The translations under genes were made by a program, and so were the position numbers. From positions 27,106,295 through 27,170,294 of the forward strand of contig JARWKL010000001.1 in NCBI GenBank assembly GCA_029961685.1: a DNA stretch of 64,000 nucleotides. The letters are read 5' to 3'. Of this stretch, positions 38,976 through 51,400 are shown piece after piece; positions within the stretch are counted from its first letter, which is position 1; the number at the start of each line of letters is the position of its first letter. The notes under the pieces were generated by a model that ran no database searches, had not been told where the DNA came from, and saw nothing but the letters and a program-made list of their open reading frames with translations. Source of the DNA: Aristolochia californica (lineage: Eukaryota > Streptophyta > Magnoliopsida > Piperales > Aristolochiaceae).

Positions 38976-41900
38976 TGACTCCCAATCCATAAGTCATTTA
39001 TTAGGGTAATATAGCCCGTTACGCATGATAAATCACTTTACAATCATCCATGATCGTTGGGTCAGCTTTTTGTAGATGGGCAAAATAATGGCTTGTTTGA
39101 CTCGGGTAAATATCCCACCGCATGTTCACTTGACAATTTAATGAGCGTTTGTTATTCTCTTCAAAATCTTTGGATCCATAGGTGATTTGCATCTTTAACA
39201 TGTTTAAAACATGCAAATCCATTTTTTAAGCATGTGTGGACAAAATCTCTTTCTTATAAAATTCCAATCTGTTAGGGTCGAACTAGTGGAATTTCCCAAA
39301 CTTGGACAACAGAACTTTTGTATTCATTTGTGGTGTGTGAATAAATTTTCTTTAATTACATTTGTTATTGTTATAAATTTCTTTCCGTCCATGAACTTTA
39401 AAATTTTCATTTTGTAGTGATCTATTTGCCTTTTTGGTTCACGGGATGAAGGGAGAGCGAAAACACTAAGTTTTGATTTATGAAAAAAGTGTACATCTAA
39501 AATGAAAGTGCACAGTGCACAAATGTAGAGTGAGATAATTCCAAAGAGTTCTGTAATTTTTAGGGATTGTAAGCTCTTCTTAGTTTTTATATATCAGGTT
39601 TTGCAATCGTCGGGAAAAAGGGGGGAGACAGGGATTTTTAACTGATTCTTGACTCCCAATCCATAAGTCATTTCTTATGTTAATATAGCCCGTTACGCAT
39701 GATAAATCACATTACAATCATCCATGATCGTTGGGTCAGCTTTTTGTAGATGGGCAAAATAATGGCTTGTTTGACTCGGGTAAATATCCCACTACAAGTT
39801 TACTTGAGAATTTAATGAGCGTTTGTTATTCTCTTCAAAAGCTTTGGATCCATAGGTGATTTACATCTTTAACATGTTTAAAACATGCAAATCCATTTTT
39901 AAAGCATGTGTGGAGGAAATCTCTTTCCTCTAAAATTCCAAGCTGTTGGGGTTGAACAAGTGGAATTTCCCAAATGTGGACAACAAAACTTTTGTGTTCA
40001 TTTGTGGTGTGTGAATAAATTTTCTTTTCTTACATTTGTTATTGTTTTAATTTTTTTCCGTACATAAACTCTAAAATTTTCATTTTGTTGTGCTCTTTTT
40101 GCCTTTTACGTTTAGGGGATGAAGGGTGAGCGAAAACTCAAAGTTTTGATTTATGAAAAAAGTGTACATGTAAAATGAAAATGCACAGTGCACAAATGTA
40201 GATCGAGATAATTCCAAAGAGTTTCTGTAATTTTTAGGGATTGTAAGCTCTTCTTAGTTTTTATATATCAGGTTTTGCAATCATCGGGAAAAAGGGGCAG
40301 GTAGGGATTTTTAAATGAGTCTTGACTCCCAATCCTTAAGTCATTTATTAGGGTAATATTGCCCGTTACGCATGATAAATCACTTTACAATCATCCATGA
40401 TTGTTGGGTCAGCTATTTGTAGATGGGCAAAATAATGGCTTGTTTGACTCGGGTAAATATCCCACTACAAGTTCACTTGAGAATTTAATGAGCGTTTGTT
40501 ATTCTCTTCAAAAGCTACGGATCCATAGGTGATTTGCATCTTTAACATGTTTAAAACATGCAAATCCATTTTTTAAGCATGTGTGGATGGAATCTCTTTC
40601 TTATAAAATTCCAAGCTGTTAGGGTCGAACTAGTGGAATTTCCCAAACTTGGACAACAGAACTTTTGTATTCATTTGTGATGTGTGAATAAATTTTCTTT
40701 ACTTACATTTGTTATTGTTATAAATTTCTTTCCGTCTATGAACTTTAAAATTTTCATTTTGTAGTGATCTATTTGCCTTTTTGGTTTACGGGATGAAGGG
40801 AGAGTGAAAACACTAAGTTTTGATTTATGAAAAAAGTGTACATCAAAAATGAAAATGCACAATGCACAAATGTAGAGCGAGATAATTACAAAGTGTTTCT
40901 ATAATTTTTTGGGATAGTAAGCTCTTCTTAGTTTTTATATATCAAGTTTTGCAATCATCGGGAAAAAGGGGGAGGCAGGGATTTTTAACTGTATCTTGAC
41001 TCCCAATCCCTAAGTCATTTCTTAGGGTAATATAGCCCGTTACACATGATAAATCACTGAACAATCATGCATGATCGTTGGGTCAGCTTTTTGTAGATGG
41101 GCAAAATAATGGCTTGTTTGACTCGGGTAAATATCCCACTGCACGTTCAGTTGAGAATTTAATGAGCGTTTTTTATTCTCTTCAAAAGCTTTGGATCCAT
41201 AGGTGATTTGCATCTTTAACATGTTTAAAACATGCATATCCATTTTTAAAGCATGTGTGGAGGAAATCTCTTTCCTATAAAATTCCAAGCTCTTGGGGTT
41301 GAACTAGTGGAATTTCCCAAACTTGGACAACAAAACTTTTGTGTTCATTTCTAGTGTGTGAATAAATTTTCTTTACTTACATTTGTTATTGTTTTAAATT
41401 TTTTCTGTACTTGAACTCCAAAACTTTCATTTTGTTGTGATCTATTTGCCTTTTTGGTTTACGGGATGAAGGGAGAGCGAAAACTCAAATTTTGTTTTAA
41501 GAAAAAAGAATACATGTAGAATGGAACTGCACAATGCACAGACGTAGAGAGAGACAATTCCAAAGAGTTTCTGTAATTTTTAGAGATTTTTAACTCAGTC
41601 ATGACTCCCAATCCATAAGTCATTTATTAGGGTAATATAGCCCGTTACGCATGATAAATCACTTTACAATCATCCATGATCGTTGGGTCAGCTTTTTGTA
41701 GATGGGCAAAATAATGGATTGTTTGACTCGGGTAAATATACCACCGCATGTTCACTTGACAATTTAATGAGCGTTTGTTATTCTCTTCAAAATCTTTGGA
41801 TCCATAGGTGATTTGCATCTTTAACATGTTTAAAACATGCAAATCCATTTTTTAAGCATGTGTGGACGAAATCTCTTTCTTATAAAATTCCAAGCTGTTA

Positions 41901-44900
41901 GGGTCGAACAAGTGGAATTTCCCAAACTTGGACAATAGAACTTTTGTATTCATTTGTGGTGTGTGAATAAATTTTCTTTACTTACATTTGTTATTGTTAT
42001 AAATTTCTTTCCGTCCATGAACTTTAACATTTTCATTTTGTAGTGATCTATTTGCCTTTTTGGTTCACGGGATGAAGGCAGAGTGAAAACACTAAGTTTT
42101 GATTTATGAAAAAAGTGTACATCTAAAATGAAAATGCACAGTGCACAAATGTAGAGTGAGATAATTCTTAAGAGTTCTGTAATTTTTAGGGATTGTAAGC
42201 TCTTCTTAGTTTTTATATATCAGGTTTTGCAATCGTCGGGAAAAAGGGGGGAGGCAGGGATTTTTAACTGATTCTTGACTCCCAATCCATAAGTCATTTC
42301 TTATGGTAATATAGCCCGTTACGCATGATAAATCACATCATAATCATCCATGATCGTTGGGTTAGCTTTTTGTAGATGGGCAAAATAATGGCTTGTTTGA
42401 CTCGGGTAAATATCCCACTACAAGTTCACTTGAGAATTTAATGAGCGTTTGTTATTCTCTTCAAAAGCTTTGGATCCATAGGTGATTTGCATCTTTAACA
42501 TGTTTAAAAGATGCAAATCCATTTTTAAAGCATGTGTGGAGGAAATCTCTTTCCTATAAAATTCCATGCTGTTGGGGTTGAACAAGTGGAATTTCCCAAA
42601 CTTGGACAACAAAACTTTTGTGTTCATTTGTGGTGTGTGAATAAATTTTCTTTTCTTAAATTTTTTATTGTTTTAATTTTTTTCCGTACATAAACTCTAA
42701 AATTTTCATTTTGTTGTGCTCTTTTCGCCTTTTACGTTTAGGGGATGAAGGGAGAGCGAAAACTCAAAGTTTTGATTTATGAAAAAAGTGTACATGTAAA
42801 ATGAAAATGCACAGTGCACAAATGTAGATCGAGATAATTCCAAAAAGTTTCTGTAATTTTTACGGATTGTAAGCTCTTCTTAGTTTTTATATATCAGGTT
42901 TTGCAATCGTCGGGAAAAAGGGGGAGGTAGGGATTTTTAACTGAGTCTTGACTCCCAGTCCTTAAGTCATTTATTAGGGTAATATAGCCCGTTACGCATG
43001 ATAAATCACTTTACAATCAACCATGATCGTTGGGTCAGCTATTTGTAGATGGGCAAAATAATGGCTTGTTTGACTCAGGTAAATATCCCACCGCACTTTG
43101 ACTTGTGAATTGAATGAGCGTTTGTTATTCTCTTCAAAAGCTATGGATCCATAGGTGATTTGCATCTTTAACATGTTTAAAACATGCAAATCCATTTTTT
43201 AAGCATGTGTGGACGAAACCTCTTTCATATAAAATTCCAAGCTGTTAGGGTCGAACTAGTGGAATTTTCCAAACTTGGACAACAGAACTTTTGTATTCAT
43301 TTGTGGTGTGTGAATAAATTTTCTTTACTTACATTTGTTATTGTTATAAATTTCATTCCGTCCATGAACTTTAAAATTTTCATTTTGTAGTGATCTATTT
43401 GCCTTTTTGGTTTACGGGATGAAGGGAGAGCGAAAACACTACGTTTTTATTTAAGAAAAAAGTGTACATCTAAAATGAAAATGCACAGTGCACAAATGTA
43501 GAACGAGATAATTGCAAAGAGTTTCTGTAATTTTTAGGGATAGTAAGCTCTTCTTAGTTTTTAAATATCAAGTTTTGCAATCGTCGGGAAAAAGGGGGAG
43601 GCAGGGATTTTTAACTGAGTCTTGACTCCCAATCCCTAAGTCATTTCTTAGGGTAATATAGCCCGTTACACATGATAAATCACTGTACAATCATGCATGA
43701 TCGTTGGGTCAGCTTTTTGTAGATGGGCAAAATAATGGCATGTTTGACTCGGGTAAATATCCCACCGCACGTTCAGTTGAGAATTTAATGAGCGTTTTTT
43801 ATTCTCTTCAAAAGCTTTGGATCCATAGGAGATTTGCATCTTTAACATGTTTAAAACATGCATATCCGTTTTTAAAGCATGTGTGGAGGAAATCTCTTTC
43901 CTATAAAATTCCAAGCTGTTGGGGTTGAACTAGTGGAATTTCCCAAACTTGGACAACAAAACTTTTGTGTTCATTTCTGGTGTGTGAATAAATTTTCTTT
44001 ACTTACATTTGTTATTGTTTTAAATTTTTTTTGTACTTGAACTCCAAAACTTTCATTTTGTTGTGATCTATTTGCCTTTTTGGTTTACGGGATGAAGGGA
44101 GACCGAAAACTCAAAGTTTTGTTTTAAGAAAAAAGAATACATGTAGAATGGAACTGCACAATGCACAGACGTAGAGAGAGACAATTCCAAAGAGTTTCTG
44201 TAATTTTTAGAGATTTTTAACTCAGTCATGACTCCCAATCCATAAGTCATTTATTAGGGTAATAAAGCCCATTACGCATGATAAATCACTTTACAATCAT
44301 CCATGATCGTTGGGTCATCTTTTTGTAGATGGGCAAAATAATGGCTTGTTTGACTCGGGTAAATATCCCACCGCATGTTCACTTGAAAATTTAATGAGCG
44401 TTTGTTATTCTCTTCAAAATCTTTGGATCCATAGGTGATTTGCATCTTTAACATGTTTAAAACATGCAAATCCATTTTTTAAGCATGTGTGGACGAAATC
44501 TCTTTCTTATAAAATTCCAAGCTGTTAGGGTCGAACTAGTGGAATTTCCCAAACTTGGACAATAGAACTTTTGTATTCATTTGTGGTGTGTGAATAAATT
44601 TTCTAAACTAACATTTGTTATTGTTATAAATTTCTTTCCGTCCATGAACTTTAACATTTTCATTTTGTAGTGATCTATTTGCCTTTTTGGTTCACAGGAT
44701 GAAGGGAGAGCGAAAACACTAAGTTTTGATTTATGAAAAAAGTGTACATCTAAAATGAAAATGCACAGTGCACAAATGTAGAGTGAGATAATTCCAAAGA
44801 GTTTTGTAATTTTTAGGGATTGTAACCTCTTCTTAGTTTTTATATATCAGGTTTTGCAATCGTCGGGAAAAAGGGGGGAGGCAGGGATTTTTAACTGATT

Positions 44901-45939
44901 CTTGACTCCCAATCCATAAGTCATTTCTTATGGTAATATAGCCCGTTACGCATGATAAATCACATTACAATCATCCATGATCGTTGGGTCAGCTTTTTGT
45001 AGATGGGCAAAATAATGGCATGTTTGACTCGGGTAAATATCCCACTACAAGTTCACTTGAGAATTTAATGAGCATTTGTTATTCTCTTCAAAAGCTTTGG
45101 ATCCATAGGTGATTTGCATCTTTAACATGTTTAAAACATGCAAATCCATTTTTAAAGCATGTGTGGAGGAAATCTCTTTCCTATAAAATTCCAAGCTGTT
45201 GGGGTTGAACAAGTGGAATTTCCCAAACTTGGACAACAAAACTTTTGTGTTCATTTGTGGTGTGTGAATAAATTTTCTTTTCTTACATTTGTTATTGTTT
45301 TAAATTTTTTCCATACTTGAACTCCAAAATTTTCATTTTGTTGTGATCTATTTGTCTTTTTGGTTTACGGGATGAAGGGAGAGCGAAAACTCGAAGTTTT
45401 GTTTAGTGAAAAAATTGTACAACTAAAATGAAAATGCACAGTGCACAAATGTAGAGCGAGATAATTCCAAAGAGTTTCTGTAATTTTGAGGGATTGTAAG
45501 CTCTTCTTTGTTTTTATATATCATGTTTTGCAATCGACGGGAAAATGGGCGAAGCAGGGATTTTTATATGAGTCTTGACTCCCAATCCATCAGTAATTTC
45601 TTAGGGTAATATAGCCTGTTATGCATGATAAATCACTTTACAATCATCCATGATCGTTGGGTCAGCTTATTGTAGATAGGGAAAATAATGTCTTGCTTGA
45701 CTCGGGTAAATATCCCACCGCACATGCACTTGAGAATTATATGAGCGCTTGTTATTCTCTCCAAAAAGCTTTGGATCCATAGGTGATTTGCATCTTTAAA
45801 ATGTTTAAAATGTGCAAATCCATTATTTTAGCATGTGTGGAGGAAATCTCTTTCTTGTAAATTTCCAAGCTGTGAGGGTTGAACTAGTGGATTTCCCAAA
45901 CTTGGATAACAAAACTTTTGTCTTCATTTGTGGTGTGTG

Positions 45940-45950
45940 AAAAAAAAAAA
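45940..45950. other. A11 run replacing GAATAAATT block
   Basis: The normally conserved GTGTGAATAAATTTTCTTT reads GTGTG followed by eleven A and TTTTCTTAC. It is in one of the diverged monomers that break HOR domain 2. Confidence 0.8.
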
Positions 45951-46897
45951 TTTTCTTACATTTGTTATTGTTTTAAATTTTTTTCCCTACATGAACTCTA
46001 AAATTTTGATTTTGTTGTGATCTATTTGCCTTTTTGTTTTACAGGATGAAGAGAGAGCGGAAACTCAAAGTTTTGTTTTATGAAAAAAGTGTACAACTAA
46101 AATGAAAATGCACAGTGCACTAATGTAGAGCGAGATAATTCCAAAGAGTTTTTGTATTTTTTAGGGATTCTAAGGTCTTTTTAGTTTTTATATATCAGGT
46201 TTTGCAATGGTCGGGAAAAAGAAGGAAGTAGGGATTATTAACTGAGTGTTGACTCCCAATCCATAAGTCATTTCTTTGGGTAATATAGCCCGCCACGCAT
46301 GATAAATCACTTTACAATCATCTATGATCGTTGGGTCAGCTTTTGTAGATGGGCAAAATAATGGCTTGTTTGACTCGGGTAAATGTCCCACCGCTAGTTC
46401 ACTTGAAAATTTAATGAGCGTTTGTTATTCTCTTCAAAACTTATGGATCCATAGGTGATTTGCATCTTTAACATGTTTAAAACATGCAAATCCATTTCTT
46501 AAGCATGTGGGGAGGAAATCCCTTTTTACAAAATTCCAAGCTGTTAGGGTTGAACTAGTGGAATTTCCCAAACTTGGACAACAAAACTTTTGTGTTCATT
46601 TGTGGTGTGTGAATAAATTTTCTTTACTTACATTTGTTAATGCTTTAAATTTTTTTCCATACATGAACTCTAAAATTTTTATTTTGTTGTGATCTATTTG
46701 CCTTTTTGGTTTACAGGATGAAGGGAGAGCGAAAACTAAAAGTTTTGATTTATGAAAAAAGTGTACATCTAAAATGAAAATGCACAGTGCACAAATGGAG
46801 AGCGAGATAATTCCAAAGAGTTTCTGTAATTTTTAGGGATACTAAGCTCTTCTTAGTTTTTATATATCAGGTTTTGCATTCGTCGGAAAAAGGGGGA

Positions 46898-46910
46898 GGC
46901 AGGGGCAGGG
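46898..46910. other. Small tandem duplication in G tract
   Basis: GGCAGGGGCAGGG replaces GGCAGGG. It adds about 6 bp and raises the anchor spacing to 678 bp. Confidence 0.8.
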
Positions 46911-48440
46911 ATTTTTAACTGAGTCTTGACTCCCAATCCCTAAGTCATTTCTTAGGGTAATATAGCCCGTTAAGCATGATAAATCACTTTACAATCATCC
47001 ATGATTGTTGGGTCAGCTTTTTGTAGATGGGCAAAATAATGGCTTGTTTGACTCGGGTAAATATCCCACCTCACGTTTAGTTGAGAATTTAATGAGCGTT
47101 TTTTATTCTCTTCAAAAGCTTTGGATCCATAGGTGATTTGCATCTTTAACATGTTTAAAACATGCATATCCATTTTTAAAGCATGTGTGGAGGAAATATC
47201 TTTCCTATAAAATTCCAAGCAGTAGGGGTTGAACTAGTGGAATTTCCCAAACTTGGACAACAAAACTTTTGTGTTCATTTGTGGTGTGTGAATAAATTTT
47301 CTTTACTTACATTTGTAATTGTTTTAAATTTTTTCTGTACTTGAACTCCAAATTTTTCATTTTGTTGTGATCTATTTGCCTTTTTGGTTTACGGGATGAA
47401 GGGAGAGCGAAAACTCAAAGTTTTGTTTTAAGAAAAAGGAATACATGTAGAATGGAAATGCACAATGCACAAACGTAGAGAGAGATAATTCCAAAGAGTT
47501 TCTGTAATTTTTAGAGTTTTTTAACTAAGTCATGACTCCCAATCCATAAGTCATTTATTAGGGTATTAGAGCCCGTTAAACATGATAAATCACTTTACAA
47601 TCATCCATGATCGTTGGGTCAGCTTTTTGTAGATGGGCAAAATAATGGCTTGTTTGACTCAGGTAAATATCCCACCGCACGTTCACTTGATAATTTAATG
47701 AGCGTTTGTTATTCTCTTTAAAAGCTTTGGATCCATAAGTGATTTGCATCTTTAACATGTTTAAAACATGCAAATCCATTTTTTAAGCATGTGTGGACGA
47801 AATCTCTTTCTTATAAAATTCCAAGCTGTTAGGGTCGAACTAGTGGAATTTCCCAAACTTGGACAATAGAACTTTTGTATTCATTTGTGGCGTGTGAATA
47901 AATTTTCTTTACTTACATTTGTTATTGTTTTAAATTTCTTTCCGTCCATGAACTTTTAAATTTTCATTTTGTAGTGATCTATTTGCCTTTTTGGTTTACG
48001 GGATGAAGGGAGAGCCAAAACACTAAGTTTTGATTTATGAAAAAAGTGTACATCTAAAATGAAAATGCACAGTGCACAAATGTAGAGCGATATAATTCCA
48101 AAGTGTTTCTGTAATTTTTAGGGATTGTAAGCTCTTCTTTGTTTTTATATATCAGGTTTTGCAATCGTCTGGAAAAAGGGGGAGGCAGGGATTTTTAACT
48201 GACTCTTGACTCCCAATCCATAAGTCATTTCTTATGGTAATATAGCCTGTTACGGATGATAAATCACATTACAATCATCCATGATCGTTGGGTCAGCCTT
48301 TTTTAGATGGGCAAAATAATGGCTTATTTGACTCGGGTAAATATCCACCGCATGTTCACTTGAGAATTTAATGAGCGTTTGTTATTCTCTTCAAAAGTTT
48401 GGGATCCATAGGTGATTTGCATCTTTAACATGTTTAAAAC

Positions 48441-51400
48441 ATGCATATCCATTTTTAAAGCATGTGTGGAGGAAATCTCTTTCCTATAAAATTCCAAGCT
48501 GTTGTGGTTGAACTAGTGGAATTTCCCAAACTTGGACAACAAAATTTTTTTGTTCATTTTTTGTGTGTGAATAAATTTATTTACTTACATTTGTTATTGT
48601 TTTAAGGTTTTTCTGTACTTGAACTCCAAAATTTTCATTTTGTTGTGATCTATTTGCCTTTTTGGTTTACGGGATATAGGGAGAGCGAAAACTCAAAGTT
48701 TTGTTTTAAGAAAAGAGAGTACATGTAGAATGGAAATGCACAATGCACTAACATAGACAGCGATAATTCCAAACACTTTCTATAATTTTTATGGATTGTA
48801 AGCTCTTCTTAGTTTTTATATATCAGGTTTTACAATCGTCGGGAAAAAGGGGGAGGCAGGGATTTTTAACTGAGTCTTGACTCCCAATCCATAAGTCATT
48901 TATAAGGGTAATATAGCCCGTTACGCATGATAAATTACTTTACAATCATCCATGGTCGTTGGGTCAGCTTTTTGTGGATGGGCAAAATAATGGCTTGTTT
49001 GACTCAGGTAAATATCCCACAGCACGTTCACTTGAGAATTTAATGAGCGTTTGTTATTCTCTTCAAAAGCTTTGGATCCATAGGTGATTTGCATCTTTAA
49101 TATGTTTAAAACATGCAAATCCATTTTTAAAGCATGTGTGAAGGAAATCTCTTTCTTATAAAATTCCAAGCTGTTAGGGTTGAACTAGTGGAATTCCCCA
49201 AACTTGGACAACAAAACTTTTTTGTTCATTTGTGGTGTGTGAATAAATTTTCTTTACTTACATTTTTTATTGTTTTAAATTTTTTCTGCACTTGAACTCT
49301 AATATTTTCATTTTGTTGTGATCTATTTGCTTTTTTGGTTCACGAGATGAAGCGAGAGCGAAAACTCAAAGTTTTTTTTTAACAAAAAAGAGTACATGTA
49401 GAATCGAAATGCACAATGCACAAACGTAGAGAGAGATAATTCTAAAGAGTTTCTGTAATTTTTAGGGATTGTAAGCTCTTCTGAGTTTTTATATATCGGG
49501 TATTGCAATCATCGGGAAAAATGGGGAGGCAGGGATTTTTAAATGAGTCTTGTCACCCAATCCATTAGTCATTTATTTGGATAATATAGCCCGTGACACA
49601 TGATAAATCACTTTACAATCATCCATGATTGTTGGGTCAGCTTTTTGTAGATGGGCAAAATAATGGCTTGTTTGACACGGGTAAATATCCCACCGCACGT
49701 TCAGTTGAGAATTTAATGAGCATTTGTTATTCGCTTCAAAAGCTATGGATCCATAGGTGATTTTCATCTTTAACATTTTTAAAGGATTTAAATCCATTTT
49801 TTAAGCATGTGTTGAGGAAATCACTTTCTTATAAAATTTCAAGCTATTGGGGTAGAACTAGTGGAATTTCCCAAACTTGGAAAACAAAACTTTTGTGTTC
49901 ATTTGTGGTGTGTGAATAAATTTTCATTACTTACATTTCTTATTGTTTTAAATTTTTTCCGCACTTGAACTCCAAAATTTTCATTTTGTTGTGATATATT
50001 TGCCTTTTTGGTTCATGGGAAGAAGGGGAGCGAAAACTCAAAGTTTTGTTTTAAGAAAAAAAAGTACATGTAGAATGGAAATGCACAATGCACAAACGTA
50101 GAAAGAGATAATTCCAAAGATTTTCTATAATTTTTAGGGATTGTAAGCTCTTCTTAGTTTTTATATACCAGGTTTTGCAATCGTCGGGAAAAAGGGGGAG
50201 GCAGGGATTTTTAATTCAGTCTTGACTCCCAATCCATAAGTCATTTATTAGGATAATATAGCCCGTTACACATGATGAATCACTTTACAATCATCCATGA
50301 TCGTTGGGTTAGCTTTTTGTAGATGGGTAAATATCCCACCGCACGTTCACTTGAGAATTTAATGAGCGTTTGTTATTCTCTTTAAAAGCTATGGATCCAT
50401 ACGTGATTTGCATCTTTAAAATGTTTAAAACATGCAAATCCATTTTTTAAGCATGTGTTGAGGAAATCACTTTTTTATAAAATTCCAAGTTGTTAGGGTT
50501 GACCTAGTTGAATTTCCGAAACTTGGACAACAAAACTTTTGTGTTCATTTGTGGTGTGTGAATAAATTTTCTGTACTTATAATTTTTATTTTTTGAAATT
50601 TTTTTCCGTACATGAACTCTAAAATTTTCATTTTGTTGTGATCTATTTGCCTTTTTGGTTTACGGGATGAAGGGAGAGCAAAAACTCAAAGTTTTGATTT
50701 ATGAAAAAAGTGTACATCTAAAATGAAAATGCACAGTGCACTAATGTAGAGCGAGATAATTCCATGGAGTTTTTGTAAACTTTAGGGATTGTAAGCTCTT
50801 CTTAGTTTTTATATATCAGGTTTTGCAATCGTCGGGAAAAAGGGGGAGGCAGGGATTTTTAACTGAGTCTTCACTCCCAATCCATAAGTCATTTATTAGG
50901 GTAATGTAGCCTGTTAAGCATGATAAATCACTTTACAATCATCCATGATCGTTGGGTCAGCTTTTTGTAGATGGGCAAAATAATGGCTATTTCACTCGGG
51001 TAAAATTCCCACCACACATTCACTTGACAATTTAATGAGCGTTTGTTATTCTCTTCAAAAGCTTTGGATCCATAGGTGATTTTCATCTTTAACATGTTAA
51101 AAACATGCAAATACATTTTTTACGCATGTGTGGAGGAAATCTCTTTCTAATAAAATTCCAAGCTGTTAGGGTTGAACTAGTGGAATTTCCCAAACTTGGA
51201 CAACAAACATTTGTATTCATTTGTGGTGTGTGAATAAATTTTCTTTACTTACATTTGTTGTTGTTTTAAATTTTTGCCAGTACATGAACTCGAAAATTTT
51301 CATTTTGTTGGGTTCTATTTGCCTTTTTGGTTTACGGGATGAAGGGAGAGCGAAAACTCAAAGTTTTGTTTTAAGAAAAAAGTTTACATCTAGAATGGAA

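Larger units (their letters stand above)
38605..48440. repeat. HOR domain 2: ~2,627-bp four-monomer repeat
   Basis: Anchors: 38605(A, deleted), 39211(B), 39885(A-like), 40558(B), 41232(A, deleted), 41837(B), 42511(A-like), 43184(B), 43858(A, deleted), 44464(B), 45138(A-like), 45812, 46484(B), 47162(A, deleted), 47768(B). Deleted A units start 2,627, 2,626 and 3,304 bp apart. The first two steps are one four-monomer HOR each, and the third contains one additional monomer. B units in the HOR share GGTCGAACTAGTGG, GACAACAGAACTTTTGTATTC (CAATAG in some) and TTTCCGTCCATGAACTTTAA, seen from about 39,276, 40,620, 41,902, 43,249, 44,530 and 47,832. The A-like units at 39885 and 42511 share TTTTACGTTTAGGGGATG, a variant also in the tail of the unit anchored at 36586. 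At 45.1-46.5 kb the pattern is replaced by diverged monomers. Confidence 0.9.
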
